A stretch of DNA of 48,872 nucleotides from Plantactinospora alkalitolerans (lineage in GTDB: Bacteria; Actinomycetota; Actinomycetes; Mycobacteriales; Micromonosporaceae), in assembly GCF_015690345.1 (NCBI RefSeq), contig NZ_JADPUN010000139.1:1-48872 (forward strand). The letters run 5' to 3'. The notes beneath the pieces are model-generated. The model was not told where the DNA came from and did not search any database. It saw nothing but the letters and a program-made list of their open reading frames with translations. Below are positions 32,461 through 41,380 of the stretch, in pieces (the first letter of the stretch is position 1; each line of letters begins with the position of its first letter). The position numbers were made by a program, and so were the translations under genes.

Positions 32461-32727
32461 ATGATCCGGGTAACCGCAGACCTGGCCCGTTGCGTCGGCG
32501 CGGGCCAGTGCGTACTCACCGAGCCTGCCGTGTTCGACCAGGACGAGGAGGACGGGACCGTGGTCGTTCTCGACAGCACTCCGAAGGACGAGAAGACGGT
32601 CACCCGGGTACGCCAGGCCATCCACATCTGTCCCGGCCGGGCACTGGCCCTCGTCGAGTCCGCCGCTCCCGCTCGTGCCGACACGCGCGTTGACAGCCAC
32701 CTGAACCGCCCGGCGGTTGACGGGTAG
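32461..32727 (+). CDS. 3Fe-4S-type ferredoxin, P450 partner
   Basis: 88 residues with the short P450-ferredoxin plan: DLARCVGAGQCVLTEPAVFDQ and, later, AIHICPGRALALVES. The spacing CxxxxxC...CP, with the usual fourth Cys position occupied by a non-Cys, fits a 3Fe-4S cluster. It passes electrons from a ferredoxin reductase to the adjacent P450. The ATG follows GGAGAC that overlaps the P450 stop region, so the genes are translationally coupled. The last 15 residues are a charged, less conserved tail. Confidence 0.93.
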   Translation: MIRVTADLARCVGAGQCVLTEPAVFDQDEEDGTVVVLDSTPKDEKTVTRVRQAIHICPGRALALVESAAPARADTRVDSHLNRPAVDG

Positions 32728-32730
32728 GGT
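32725..32730 (+). promoter_or_regulatory. Leaderless-type -10 (TAGGGT) for the phosphoesterase gene
   Basis: TAGGGT ends seven bases before GTG 32738, and the box overlaps the ferredoxin stop codon (TAG at 32725-32727). As with the 6826 gene this suggests a transcript starting at the start codon; however the GGGGGA between could also act as a ribosome site, so a leadered start is not excluded. Confidence 0.4.
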
Positions 32731-32737
32731 GGGGGAC

Positions 32738-33235
32738 GTGCGCCTGCTGATGATGGCGGACACCCACGTACCGAAGCGGGCGCGTGACCTGCCGGTGCGG
32801 TTGTGGGCCGCGGTCGACGAGGCCGACGTGGTCATCCATGCCGGTGACTGGGTGCACGAGCCCCTGCTGGACGTTCTCGACGCGAGAGCACGCCGGCTGA
32901 TCGGCGTGTACGGCAACAACGACGGACCCGAGCTGCGGGCCCGGCTGCCGGAGATCGCCCGGGTCGAACTGGCCGGCGTGCGGGTGGCGGTCGTGCACGA
33001 GACCGGCCCGGCGACCGGGCGGGAGCGCCGCTGCGCGGCCCGGTTCGACGGGTACGACCTCCTCGTCTTCGGGCACTCGCACATCCCCTGGGACAGCGAG
33101 GCTCCGGGCGGCCTGCGCCTGCTCAACCCCGGCTCGCCGACCGACCGGCGACGCCAACCCCACGCCACGTTCCTCACCGCCGAGATAACCGCCGGTCGGC
33201 TCGACAACGTGGTTCTGCACAACCTGTCGCGCTGA
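32738..33235 (+). CDS. YfcE/MJ0936-type metallophosphoesterase
   Basis: 165 residues. Metal-binding motifs of the calcineurin-like family are clear: [13 protein letters not shown] (DxH), VVIHAGDWV (GD), [11 protein letters not shown] (GNxD), VAVVHETG and FGHSHIPW (GHSH), then [13 protein letters not shown]. The family hydrolyses phosphodiester or phosphomonoester bonds with two metal ions; YfcE-like members have no firmly known physiological substrate. The start is GTG 32738; upstream in-frame codons overlap the ferredoxin gene. It ends 94 bases before sthA. Confidence 0.92.
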   Translation: MRLLMMADTHVPKRARDLPVRLWAAVDEADVVIHAGDWVHEPLLDVLDARARRLIGVYGNNDGPELRARLPEIARVELAGVRVAVVHETGPATGRERRCAARFDGYDLLVFGHSHIPWDSEAPGGLRLLNPGSPTDRRRQPHATFLTAEITAGRLDNVVLHNLSR

Positions 33236-33329
33236 CTTCGCCGGCCCGGGCGTGGATTCCGGGGCCGCCGGTGGGGTACCGGCCGTTCGGGCTGGAGCGT
33301 TTGGATCAGAGTGCTGCCAGACTGTGGGG

Positions 33330-34733
33330 GTGCATGATTTTGACGTGCTCGTGGTGGGCTCGGGTCCAGGTGGTCAGAAGGCCGCGATAGCAGCGGCGAA
33401 ACTCGGTCGGCGGGTGGCGGTGGTCGAGCGGCAGCACATGGTCGGCGGCGTCTGCATCAACACCGGAACCGTGCCGTCGAAAACCCTGCGGGAGGCGGTG
33501 CTCTACCTGACCGGGCTCAGCCAGCGGGAGGTGTACGGCCAGAGCTACCGGCTCAAGGACGACATCACGGTCGCCGACCTGACCGCCCGAACCCAGCACG
33601 TGATCGGACGCGAGGTCGACGTGGTACGCAGCCAGTTGGCCCGTAACCGGGTCCGGCTGCTCACCGGCACGGCCCGGTTCCACGACCCGTTCACCCTGGC
33701 GGTGACCGATCCGGCCGGGCGGGAGTCGAAGGTGACCGCCGAGAACATCATCATCGCCGCCGGTACCCGTCCGGCTCGACCGGCCAGTGTGGACTTCGAC
33801 GAGCGTACGATCGTCGACTCGGACGGCATCATCAACCTGGAGAAGGTGCCGAACTCGATGGTCGTGGTCGGTGCCGGGGTGATCGGCATCGAGTACGCCT
33901 CGATGTTCGCCGCGCTCGGCACGAAGGTCACGGTGGTGGAGCGACGCGACCGGATGCTCGAGTTCTGCGACCTGGAGATCGTCGAGGCGCTGAAGTACCA
34001 CCTGCGGGACCTGGCGGTGACGTTCCGGTTCAGCGAGGCGGTGGCCGCGGTGGAGCGGCACACCCGGGGCGCCATCGCCGTGCTGGAGAGCGGGAAGCGG
34101 ATCGCCGCCGACACGGTGATGTACTCGGCCGGTCGGCACGGGATGGGCAGCGAACTCGCACTCGAGAACGCCGGGCTGGCGGCGGACGATCGCGGCCGGA
34201 TCCAGGTCGATCCGCAGTTCCGGACGACGGTGCCGCACATCTACGCGGTCGGTGACGTGATCGGCTTCCCGGCGCTCGCGTCGACCTCCATGGAGCAGGG
34301 TCGGCTCGCCGCGCACCACGCCTGCGGCGAACCGGTCCGGGCGATGCCGGAGTTGCAACCGATCGGCATCTACACGATTCCGGAGATCAGTTTCATCGGC
34401 CGGACCGAGGACGAGCTGACCCGGGAGAAGGTGCCGTTCGAGGTCGGCATCTCCCGGTACCGTGAACTCGCCCGGGGTCAGATCAGCGGCGACTCGTACG
34501 GGATGCTCAAGCTCCTTGTCGCGCCGGACAGCGGTCGACTGCTCGGGGTGCATATCTTCGGCACCGGAGCCACCGAGCTGGTGCACATCGGACAGGCGGT
34601 GATGGGCTGCGTCGGCACCATCGACTACCTGGTCGACGCGGTGTTCAACTATCCGACCCTGGCCGAGGCCTACAAGGTCGCCGCCCTGGACGCGATGAAC
34701 AAGATGCGGCACATCGCCCGACTGCGCGACTAG
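33330..34733 (+). CDS. sthA: Soluble pyridine nucleotide transhydrogenase (Si-specific)
   Basis: 467 residues, the normal length of SthA. The FAD motif [20 protein letters not shown] is at the N-terminus. Then comes [15 protein letters not shown], where the second Cys of disulfide reductases is replaced by Thr as in SthA, so it cannot act as lipoamide dehydrogenase. The NAD(P)-binding motif [20 protein letters not shown] and the FAD-binding [21 protein letters not shown] follow, and the dimerisation domain ends with [19 protein letters not shown]. The enzyme moves reducing equivalents between NADPH and NADH in the cytosol. GTG 33330 is the start that leaves [14 protein letters not shown] in place; upstream codons lack character. 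CAGACT about six bases upstream may be a leaderless -10. Confidence 0.93.
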   Translation: MHDFDVLVVGSGPGGQKAAIAAAKLGRRVAVVERQHMVGGVCINTGTVPSKTLREAVLYLTGLSQREVYGQSYRLKDDITVADLTARTQHVIGREVDVVRSQLARNRVRLLTGTARFHDPFTLAVTDPAGRESKVTAENIIIAAGTRPARPASVDFDERTIVDSDGIINLEKVPNSMVVVGAGVIGIEYASMFAALGTKVTVVERRDRMLEFCDLEIVEALKYHLRDLAVTFRFSEAVAAVERHTRGAIAVLESGKRIAADTVMYSAGRHGMGSELALENAGLAADDRGRIQVDPQFRTTVPHIYAVGDVIGFPALASTSMEQGRLAAHHACGEPVRAMPELQPIGIYTIPEISFIGRTEDELTREKVPFEVGISRYRELARGQISGDSYGMLKLLVAPDSGRLLGVHIFGTGATELVHIGQAVMGCVGTIDYLVDAVFNYPTLAEAYKVAALDAMNKMRHIARLRD

Positions 34734-34878
34734 GTGGGCGTTTCGGGGCGGTCATCCCGGCAAGACCGGCTGGCCCAGGTCAGGAGTAGCCGGAGGCGGT
34801 TCGGGAAGCACACGGTGACACCTGGGGCGGTTGCTCGTGAGCCGGCCTCGCCACGTCTGGCGTGAACGGAGAACTCAA

Positions 34879-35736
34879 ATGCCGTACATCACCGTTGGTA
34901 CCGAAAACTCCGCTTCGATCGATCTGTACTACGAAGACCACGGAACCGGACAACCCGTCGTACTCATCGCCGGGTTCCCGTTCGGCGGCTCGACCTGGGA
35001 GAAGCAGGTGGGTGAGTTGCTCCCGGCCGGGTTCCGCGTCATCACCTACGACCGGCGGGGGTTCGGCAAGTCCAGCCAGCCCGCCGAGGGCTACGACTAC
35101 GACACCTTCGCGGCCGACCTCGACACCATCCTGACCGAACTCGAGCTACAGGACATCATCCTCGTCGGTCACTCGATGGGCACCGGCGAGGTGATCCGGT
35201 ATCTCGGTACCTACGGGTCCGAGCGGGTGAACAGGGCGGTCGTGATGGCCCCGCTCGCGCCGTTCCTGCTGAAGACGGCGGACAACCCGGAAGGGGTGGA
35301 CCAGAGCCTCTTCGACGGGTTCAAGCAGGCGGTGGTGGCGGACCGGTTCAAGTACCTGACCAGCTTCGTGACGGCCTTCTTCAACTTCGACGAGAACAAG
35401 GGCAAGCGCGTCAGCGAGGAGGCGTTCAGGGGGCACTGGAACATCGGTGCGGGGGCGTCGGCCGTCGCCACCCTGCATTCCATCGACGCCTGGTTGACCG
35501 ACTTCCGGCCGGATCTGCCCCGTATCGACGTACCGGTGCTGATCATTCAGGGGGACAAGGACAACGTCCTGCCGTATCCGGCGACCGGGCAGCGCCTGCA
35601 TCCGATGCTTCCCGGAAGCGAACTGGTGACCCTCAAGGGCGCTCCGCACGGTATCCCGTGGACCCATGCGAAGGAGTCCAACCAAGCGATCATGAACTTC
35701 CTGGCAAAGGTGCCGGCGATGTCCGGAAAGCGGTAG
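34879..35736 (+). CDS. Alpha/beta hydrolase, non-haem haloperoxidase-like
   Basis: 285 residues. The catalytic triad is visible: nucleophile Ser99 in LVGHSMGTGEV, an Asp in IIQGDKDNVLPY and His in KGAPHGIPW. The N-terminal half has VVLIAGFPFGGSTWEKQVG and VITYDRRGFGKSSQP as in non-haem chloroperoxidases and related esterases. In vivo these are usually esterases or perhydrolases; the name haloperoxidase reflects in vitro activity. ATG 34879 follows a GGAGAA site; upstream codons are not conserved in pattern. No signal peptide, so cytoplasmic. It stands alone between sthA and the CHRD gene. Confidence 0.92.
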   Translation: MPYITVGTENSASIDLYYEDHGTGQPVVLIAGFPFGGSTWEKQVGELLPAGFRVITYDRRGFGKSSQPAEGYDYDTFAADLDTILTELELQDIILVGHSMGTGEVIRYLGTYGSERVNRAVVMAPLAPFLLKTADNPEGVDQSLFDGFKQAVVADRFKYLTSFVTAFFNFDENKGKRVSEEAFRGHWNIGAGASAVATLHSIDAWLTDFRPDLPRIDVPVLIIQGDKDNVLPYPATGQRLHPMLPGSELVTLKGAPHGIPWTHAKESNQAIMNFLAKVPAMSGKR

Positions 35737-35816
35737 GTTCGTCCGGCCCCGCCCAGGTGGCCGGTACGCGACGGTCCAATGTCGTTCATTACTCTTTGTC
35801 CACGATCCGTCACTGA

Positions 35817-35882
35817 TCTGTCGTGCCCCAGGCGGCGCCGAGCCCGTTGACCAGGGTGACGAGCACCGCCTGGCACGACAGA
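35817..35882 (+). promoter_or_regulatory. Long hairpin directly before the CHRD gene's ribosome site
   Basis: TCTGTCGTGCC plus AGGCGG (35817-35827, 35830-35835) pair with CCGCCT plus GGCACGACAGA (35866-35871, 35872-35882), 17 pairs with a two-base bulge and a 30-base loop. The lower stem touches the GAGGGGGGCGGG ribosome site (from 35881). It may be the terminator of the hydrolase gene, a leader attenuator or a translation switch; the sequence alone does not decide. Confidence 0.45.
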
Positions 35883-35895
35883 GGGGGGCGGGACG

Positions 35896-36471
35896 ATGAT
35901 GATCGGACGATGGCGTGGACTGGCGGTCACCCTGATCGCCGTACTGGCCGCCGCCGCCGGAACCGCCCGACTTGCCTACGGGCACGCCGAGCGGCAGGGC
36001 GAGGACGACGATGACCGCCGCTGGAGCGTCCAGCGCGAGCGGTTGACCGGCTACCAGGAAACCCCGCTCGCGCTGTCCACCACCGGCACCGGCCGGTTCG
36101 CGGTGGCGATAGACGAGCAGGCCCAGGAGATCGAGTACCAGCTCAGCTACGACGCGCTGGAGGGTGACGTCACCCAGGCGCACATCCACTTCGGTGTACG
36201 GGCCCAGAGCGGTGGGATCAGCGCCTTCCTCTGCACCAATCTCGGTAACGGACCGGCCGGCACCCAGCCCTGCCCCGCCGACCCGGCGACGGTCACCGGC
36301 ACGATCCGGCCGGCCGACGTGATCGGACCCGTCGCCCAGGGAATCGCCGCGGGCCAGTTCGGCGAGTTGCTGGCTGCCCTGCGGGTCGGCGCCGCCTACG
36401 TCAACGTGCACAGCTCGCTCTACCCCGGCGGTGAGATCCGGACCCAGCTCGGCCGTCGCCACTACCACTGA
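35896..36471 (+). CDS. Secreted CHRD-domain protein
   Basis: 191 residues with an N-terminal signal or anchor (hydrophobic 8-27, TLIAVLAAAAGTARLAYG), a charged DDDD linker and a CHRD domain: ERLTGYQETP, STTGTGRFAVAIDEQAQEIEY, GDVTQAHIHFGVRAQSG, AAYVNVHSSLYPGGEIRTQL, with a His-rich end (RRHYH). CHRD domains, first seen in chordin, occur in bacterial exported proteins whose function is unknown; an immunoglobulin-like fold is likely. Start ATG 35896 with an excellent GGGGGGCGGG site. Two Cys, one on each side of the LGNGPAGTQP loop, could form a disulfide. Expression may be governed by the hairpin described just upstream. Confidence 0.88.
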   Translation: MMIGRWRGLAVTLIAVLAAAAGTARLAYGHAERQGEDDDDRRWSVQRERLTGYQETPLALSTTGTGRFAVAIDEQAQEIEYQLSYDALEGDVTQAHIHFGVRAQSGGISAFLCTNLGNGPAGTQPCPADPATVTGTIRPADVIGPVAQGIAAGQFGELLAALRVGAAYVNVHSSLYPGGEIRTQLGRRHYH

Positions 36472-36564
36472 CGTCCCGGCAGCCACCAGGTCCGGTCGCT
36501 GCCGGAGGCGGCGGCCCGGCTGCGGACGGCGCTCCAGCTTCCCGCCGACCGTTGCGCGCCGCCG

Positions 36565-36627
36565 AATGCCCGAGACGCGACAATGCCCGAGCCGCGACAA
36601 TGCCCGAGCCGCGACAATGCCCGAGAC
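36565..36627. repeat. 17-base tandem repeat, about 3.7 copies
   Basis: AATGCCCGAG begins at 36565, 36582, 36599 and 36616, so the unit is 17 bases, AATGCCCGAGNCGCGAC, with N = A or C. A length not divisible by three and no reading frame support non-coding DNA. It lies 160 bases upstream of the transporter-operon promoter. It could be a binding array or a slippage-generated array. The flanking 36472-36564 and 36628-36785 show no coding evidence. Confidence 0.7.
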
Positions 36628-36785
36628 GCCGACGGGGCGCGATCCCGTCGCCGCGAGGCGTCACGTTCCCTGACGCCGCCGCGCTACGGGAGGGCACCGG
36701 GGCGCGCCGTCCACAACCGACGATCGCTCGGGCGTGCGCGCATCCACCGACCGGGCGGAGTTGTGGCTGCCTACCACCGGTGCTC

Positions 36786-36814
36786 TTGACGGAACGTTGC
36801 GTCATGGTTAATGT
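36786..36814 (+). promoter_or_regulatory. Promoter of the liv-type transporter operon
   Basis: TTGACG at 36786-36791, a 17-base spacer and TAATGT at 36809-36814 form the clearest vegetative-type promoter in the window. Transcription would start near 36821, about 42 bases before the ATG at 36863, leaving room for the GGGGG ribosome site. Confidence 0.6.
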
Positions 36815-36862
36815 CCGGTAACTTTGTGATCCGCGCCACAACCACAACCGGGGGTGCCCGGG

Positions 36863-37654
36863 ATGCTGCAGGTGCGCAATCTGGAGGTCGTCTACGACGA
36901 CGTGATGCTGGTACTGCGCGGGGTGAGCCTCACCGTGCCACCGGGTGGGATAGTCGCGCTGCTGGGTGCGAACGGCGCAGGCAAGACAACTCTGCTCCGG
37001 GCGATCAGCGGCCTCCTCGAGGTACACGACGGCGCGGTGACCAAGGGTTCGGTCACCCTGGACGGGGACCCGATCCACCGGCTCCGGCCGGCCGCCGTCG
37101 TACGCCGGGGCGTCTGCCAGGTGATGGAGGGGCGCCGGATCTTCGCCGAGCTGACCGTGGAGGAGAACCTGCGGCTCGGCGGCCACACCGCCCACCGGCA
37201 GATTCCGGCGCGGCTCGACCACGTCCTCGGGCTGTTCCCGGTGCTCGCCCAGCGCCGCCGGCACACCGCCGGCTATCTCTCCGGCGGGGAACAGCAGATG
37301 CTCGCGATGGGCCGGGCGCTGATGGCCGAGCCCCGCTACCTGCTGCTGGACGAACCGAGTCTCGGCCTCGCGCCCCGGCTCGTCGCGCAGGTCCGGGAAC
37401 TGATCGCGACGATCAACGCCGGTGGCGCCGGGGTGCTGCTGGTGGAACAGAACGCCACCATGGCGCTCTCGCTGGCCACCCACGGCTACGTGCTGGAGAC
37501 CGGACAGGTGGTGCTCGACAAGCCGGCCGAGCAACTACTGGCCGACGACGACATCCGGGAGTTCTACCTCGGCCTGGGTGCCGCCGCCGGCGCCGGCCGC
37601 CGGTCGTTCCGGGACGTCAAGCACTACCGGCGACGCAAGCGGTGGCTGTCGTGA
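36863..37654 (+). CDS. livF: LivF-type ABC transporter ATP-binding subunit
   Basis: 263 residues (start ATG 36863 with GGGGG at 36850-36854; GTG 36854 is an in-frame alternative). Walker A GANGAGKTTLL, the LivF-typical VCQVMEGRRIFAELTVEENLRLG, signature LSGGEQQMLAMGRAL and Walker B YLLLDEPSLGLAPRL, with LVEQNATMALSLATHGYVLETG after it. It powers uptake with LivG, binding the HM membrane subunits. It has a longer Arg-rich tail (SFRDVKHYRRRKRW) than usual. It is the first gene of an operon: the stop overlaps livG by four bases (GTGA). Confidence 0.92.
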   Translation: MLQVRNLEVVYDDVMLVLRGVSLTVPPGGIVALLGANGAGKTTLLRAISGLLEVHDGAVTKGSVTLDGDPIHRLRPAAVVRRGVCQVMEGRRIFAELTVEENLRLGGHTAHRQIPARLDHVLGLFPVLAQRRRHTAGYLSGGEQQMLAMGRALMAEPRYLLLDEPSLGLAPRLVAQVRELIATINAGGAGVLLVEQNATMALSLATHGYVLETGQVVLDKPAEQLLADDDIREFYLGLGAAAGAGRRSFRDVKHYRRRKRWLS

Positions 37655-38493
37655 CGGCCACCGAGCCGGACCTCGCCGCCGGCACCGCCCCGGACCGGAA
37701 CGGTTCCGCCGGGGCCGACGCCGACCCGATTCTGCGGTTCGAGGACGTCCGACTGCACTTCGCCGGGGTACGCGCCATCGACGGGGTCAGCTTCAGCGTC
37801 GGCCGGCACGAACTCTTCGCGATCATCGGCCCCAACGGCTCCGGCAAGACGTCCATCTTCAACGTGCTCTCCGGGGTCTACCGCCCGCAGACCGGTCGGG
37901 TGGTCTTCGACGGCACCGATCTGGTCGGCCGCCGACCGCACGTGATCGCGGCGCTCGGTCTGGCCCGGACCTTCCAGAACGTCGAACTGTTCGCCAACCT
38001 CACCGTGCTGGACAACCTGCTGCTCGGCCGGCACCACCACCTCGGCTACGGCACGCTCGCCGCACTCGGCTGGCTGGGACGGGCCCGGCGCGCCGAGATC
38101 GCCAACCGGGCGGCGGTCGAGGAGATCGTGGACTTTCTCGAACTGGAGCGGTGGCGGCGGCTGCCGGTCGGCCTGCTGCCGTACGGGGTGCAGAAGCGGG
38201 TCGAACTGGGCCGGGCGTTGGCCATGGAACCGAAACTGCTGCTCCTGGACGAGCCGGTCGCCGGAATGAACCTGGAGGAGACCGAGGACATGGCCCGGTT
38301 CGTCCTCGACATCCGCGACGAACTCGACATCCCGATCGTGCTGGTGGAACACGACATGGGGCTGGTGATGGACCTGGCCGACCGGGTGATGGTGGTCGAC
38401 TTCGGCCAGGTGGTCGCGACCGGCAGCCCGGCCGAGATCCCACACCACCCGGACGTGGTCCGCGCCTACCTGGGGGAGGTGCCTCCGAGATGA
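37651..38493 (+). CDS. livG: LivG-type ABC transporter ATP-binding subunit
   Basis: 280 residues from GTG 37651, overlapping the livF stop. A poorly conserved acidic N-terminus of about 28 residues precedes LRFEDVRLHFAGVRAIDGVSF; then Walker A GPNGSGKTSIFNVLSG, the LivG-typical GLARTFQNVELFANLTVLDNLL, signature-like LPYGVQKRVELGRAL, Walker B LLLLDEPVAGMN and IPIVLVEHDMGLVMDLADRV. The degenerate signature motif is normal for this subunit. It pairs with LivF as the ATPase heterodimer. The next gene starts in an ATGA overlap. Confidence 0.93.
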   Translation: MTATEPDLAAGTAPDRNGSAGADADPILRFEDVRLHFAGVRAIDGVSFSVGRHELFAIIGPNGSGKTSIFNVLSGVYRPQTGRVVFDGTDLVGRRPHVIAALGLARTFQNVELFANLTVLDNLLLGRHHHLGYGTLAALGWLGRARRAEIANRAAVEEIVDFLELERWRRLPVGLLPYGVQKRVELGRALAMEPKLLLLDEPVAGMNLEETEDMARFVLDIRDELDIPIVLVEHDMGLVMDLADRVMVVDFGQVVATGSPAEIPHHPDVVRAYLGEVPPR

Positions 38494-40493
38494 CCGAGGC
38501 CGGTACGACCCCGTCCGCCACGACCCCGGACCCTGCGACCCCGGACCCTGCGACCCCGGACCCTGCGACCCCGGACCCTGCGACCCCGGACCCTCCGACC
38601 CCGGACCCTGCGGTGCCGTCGCCGGCGACCTCGGTGCGCACGGTCGCCACCCGGGTCCGCGAGCGTGCCCGGACCACTCCGGACGCGGTGGCGATGCGGG
38701 AGAAGGACCGGGGCATCTGGCAGGAGGTGACCTGGGCCGAGTACTGGGACACCGTACAGACGGTGGCGCACGGGTTGCTCGCCCTCGGTGTGCAGCCCGG
38801 GGACCGGGTCGCGATCCATGCCGAGAACCGTCGCGAGTGGCTCTACGCCGATCTGGCGACGGTGGCGCTCCGCGCCATGACGGTCGGGCTCTACCCGACG
38901 AACCCGCCCGCCGAGGTCGGATACCTGCTCGCCCACTCCGGTGCCCGGGTGCTCGTCGCCGAGGACCAGGAGCAGGTCGACAAGGCACTGGAGGTTTTCG
39001 ACCAGTGCCCGGAACTGCACCGGATCGTCTACCTCGAACCACGCGGCATCCGACGCCGCTACCAGCATCCGGCGCTGCTCGACTGGACGGAACTGCTCCG
39101 GATCGGCACCGAGCACCGGGCCGCCGAGCCCGGAGCGGTCGACGGGCGGATGGCGAAGGCGACCGCCGAGGACATCGCCACACTGATCTACACCTCCGGC
39201 ACCACCGGTCCGCCGAAGGGCGCGATGCTGAGCGTCGCCAATGTGGACTTCGCGATCCGGACGCTGGTCCAGTCCGGCGGCTTCACCGATCCACCCCCGG
39301 GGCCGGCCGACGTCCTGCTCTCGTACCTGCCGCTGTGTCACGTCGCTGAACGGATCTTCACCACCTGGTTCAACGCCGGTGCCGGAGTGCAGATCGCGTT
39401 CGCCGAGTCGATCGACACGGTGCAGGCCAACCTGCGGGAGGTACAGCCGACCATCCTCTTCGGGGTGCCCCGGATCTGGGAGAAGATCCTCGCCGGGGTG
39501 ACCATCCGGCTGGCCAACACGTCCCCGGTCAAGCGGTGGAACGCCCGGCTGTGGCTCGGGATCGCCGACCGGATCGCCGGCACCCTGATCCGGACCGGCG
39601 GACGACCCACCGCCGGCACCCGGCTGGCGTACGGGATCGGCTGGCTGTTCTGCTACCGGGCGCTGCGGGCGCGGATCGGGATGCGCCGGGTCCGGTACGC
39701 CGCCTCCGGTGCCGCCCCGATCGCCCCCGACGTGCTGCGGTTCTTCATGGGAATCGGCATCCGGATGCACGAGGTGTACGGGATGACCGAGAACACCGCC
39801 GTCGCCACCGCCAACCGGCCCGGCCGGATCCGGCTCGGTACGGTCGGCGAGCCGCAGCCCGGAATCGAGCTGCGGATCGAGGCGACCGGAGAGATCCTGA
39901 CCCGGCATCCCGGCGTCTTCACCGGCTACTACCGCGACCCGGTGGCCACCGCGGCGGCGTTCACCGACGACGGCTGGCTCCGGACCGGCGACATCGGCGA
40001 GTGGGTCGACGGCACCCACGTCAGGATCACCGACCGGGCCAGGGACATCATGATCACGGCCGGCGGAAAGAACGTCGCTCCCTCGGAGATCGAGAACGCG
40101 CTGAAGGCGTCGCCGTACCTGAAGGAGGCCATCCTGGTCGGCGACCGCCGGCCCTACCTGACCGCGCTGATCGGCATCGAACTGGAGACCGTGGGGGAGT
40201 GGGCGCAACGCCGGGGTCTGCCGTACACCACCTACCGGGACCTGTCGGAGAAGCCGGAGGTGCGGACCCTGGTCGGCGAGGTGGTCGAGGCGGTGAACGC
40301 CCGGCACGCCCCGGTCGAGCAGGTCCGGCGGTTCGCGCTGCTGCCGAAGGAACTGGACCACGTCGACGGTGAACTGACCGCGACCCAGAAGGTGCGCCGG
40401 TCCGCCGTCGCCGACCGCTTCGCCGAACTGGTCGAAGCGTTGTACCCGCCCAGCGCCGGTTCGCGATCCGGGCACGGCGGGGAGGCGGCGTGA
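38490..40493 (+). CDS. Long-chain acyl-CoA synthetase (AMP-forming) with TPDPA-repeat N-terminus
   Basis: 667 residues. After a Thr/Pro/Asp-rich tail of six TPDPA or similar units (about 10-42) the enzyme follows the FadD pattern: IATLIYTSGTTGPPKGAML, LLSYLPLCHVAERI, YAASGAAPIAPDVLRFF, VYGMTENTAVATAN, GWLRTGDIGEW, ITDRARDIMITAGGKNVAPSEIENALK and the Lys-containing TATQKVRR at the end. It makes acyl-CoA from a long-chain or other carboxylic acid, ATP and CoA. It is embedded between livG and livH with ATGA and GTGA overlaps, so it should act on the acid imported by this transporter. The repeats are discussed separately. Confidence 0.93.
   Translation: MTEAGTTPSATTPDPATPDPATPDPATPDPATPDPPTPDPAVPSPATSVRTVATRVRERARTTPDAVAMREKDRGIWQEVTWAEYWDTVQTVAHGLLALGVQPGDRVAIHAENRREWLYADLATVALRAMTVGLYPTNPPAEVGYLLAHSGARVLVAEDQEQVDKALEVFDQCPELHRIVYLEPRGIRRRYQHPALLDWTELLRIGTEHRAAEPGAVDGRMAKATAEDIATLIYTSGTTGPPKGAMLSVANVDFAIRTLVQSGGFTDPPPGPADVLLSYLPLCHVAERIFTTWFNAGAGVQIAFAESIDTVQANLREVQPTILFGVPRIWEKILAGVTIRLANTSPVKRWNARLWLGIADRIAGTLIRTGGRPTAGTRLAYGIGWLFCYRALRARIGMRRVRYAASGAAPIAPDVLRFFMGIGIRMHEVYGMTENTAVATANRPGRIRLGTVGEPQPGIELRIEATGEILTRHPGVFTGYYRDPVATAAAFTDDGWLRTGDIGEWVDGTHVRITDRARDIMITAGGKNVAPSEIENALKASPYLKEAILVGDRRPYLTALIGIELETVGEWAQRRGLPYTTYRDLSEKPEVRTLVGEVVEAVNARHAPVEQVRRFALLPKELDHVDGELTATQKVRRSAVADRFAELVEALYPPSAGSRSGHGGEAA
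38521..38611 (+). repeat. 15-base tandem repeat within the acyl-CoA synthetase gene
   Basis: Six copies of a 15-base unit, CGACCCCGGACCCTG (38521, 38536, 38551, 38566, 38581, 38596), one with a base change (CCTCCG). Each encodes five residues, TPDPA, or TPDPP in the changed unit. Copy number may vary between strains without shifting the frame. Confidence 0.8.
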
Positions 40494-41380
40494 CCGAGTT
40501 CCTGGAGAGCGTGCTGCGCGGGCTCGGCACCGGCAGCGTGTACGCGCTGCTGGCCCTCGGCTTCGTCATCATCTACAAGGCGACCCGGGTGATCAGCTTT
40601 GCCCAGCCCGCGTTCATGCTGGCCGGCGCGGTACTGGTCACCTACCTCGTCGGGCCGGTCGGGTTCTGGCTCGCGGTGCTGATCGCCGCACTGCTCACCG
40701 CCGGGCTGGCGCTCGGAGTGGAACGGGTCGCCGTCCGCCCGATGGTCGGCCGCCCGGCCTTCGTGGTCGCCATCATCACCCTCGGGGTGGACGTCGCGGT
40801 CCGGGTCGTGGTCAACGGCTTCATCGGGCTGGACGTCCGGCACGTCGGTGACCCGTGGGGGCTGCGTACCGTCGCCATCCCCGGTACCGGCATCGACCTG
40901 CAACAGCGGCACCTCGGCGCGTTCCTCACCACCGCCGTGCTGATCGCGGCCCTGTTCGCCTTCTTCCGGTTCACCCGGATGGGCCTGGCCATGCGGGCCG
41001 CCGCCTACGACCAGGAGGCGGCACTGGCCCAGGGCGTGTCGGTCGGCGCGGTCTTCGCGCTCGCCTGGGGGTTGGCCGGTGGCCTGGCCGCGGTCGCCGG
41101 AACCTTCGCCGCGGCCGGAGCGAGTGTCGACGCGGGGCTGTGGCTGATCGCGCTGACCGCCCTTCCGGTGATCATCCTGGGCGGACTGGACTCGCTGCCC
41201 GGTGCGGTGGTCGGCGGGCTCGCCGTCGGCACGATCCAGGAACTCGCCGCCAGCTACCAGCAGCACGCGCCCTGGCTCGGCGGCAACGTCTCGGTGATCA
41301 CCCCGTACGTGCTGATGCTGCTGGTCCTGCTGGTCCGCCCGTACGGACTGTTCGGCACCAGGGAGGTGGAACGGGTATGA
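40490..41380 (+). CDS. livH: LivH-type ABC transporter permease
   Basis: 296 residues with about eight hydrophobic helices. FLESVLRGLGTGSVYALLALG at the start and VISFAQPAFMLAGA are typical LivH features, with the later DQEAALAQGVSV (the EAA-like loop contacting the ATPase) and IILGGLDSLPGAVVGGL. The GTG start overlaps the synthetase stop. Together with LivM it forms the membrane channel of a branched-chain-amino-acid-type importer; the real substrate is likely the acid handled by the synthetase. Confidence 0.92.
   Translation: MTEFLESVLRGLGTGSVYALLALGFVIIYKATRVISFAQPAFMLAGAVLVTYLVGPVGFWLAVLIAALLTAGLALGVERVAVRPMVGRPAFVVAIITLGVDVAVRVVVNGFIGLDVRHVGDPWGLRTVAIPGTGIDLQQRHLGAFLTTAVLIAALFAFFRFTRMGLAMRAAAYDQEAALAQGVSVGAVFALAWGLAGGLAAVAGTFAAAGASVDAGLWLIALTALPVIILGGLDSLPGAVVGGLAVGTIQELAASYQQHAPWLGGNVSVITPYVLMLLVLLVRPYGLFGTREVERV

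Noticed and set aside
36565-36627. CRISPR-like repeats
   Set aside because: Units are only 17 bases with no spacers between them, and no cas genes are present.
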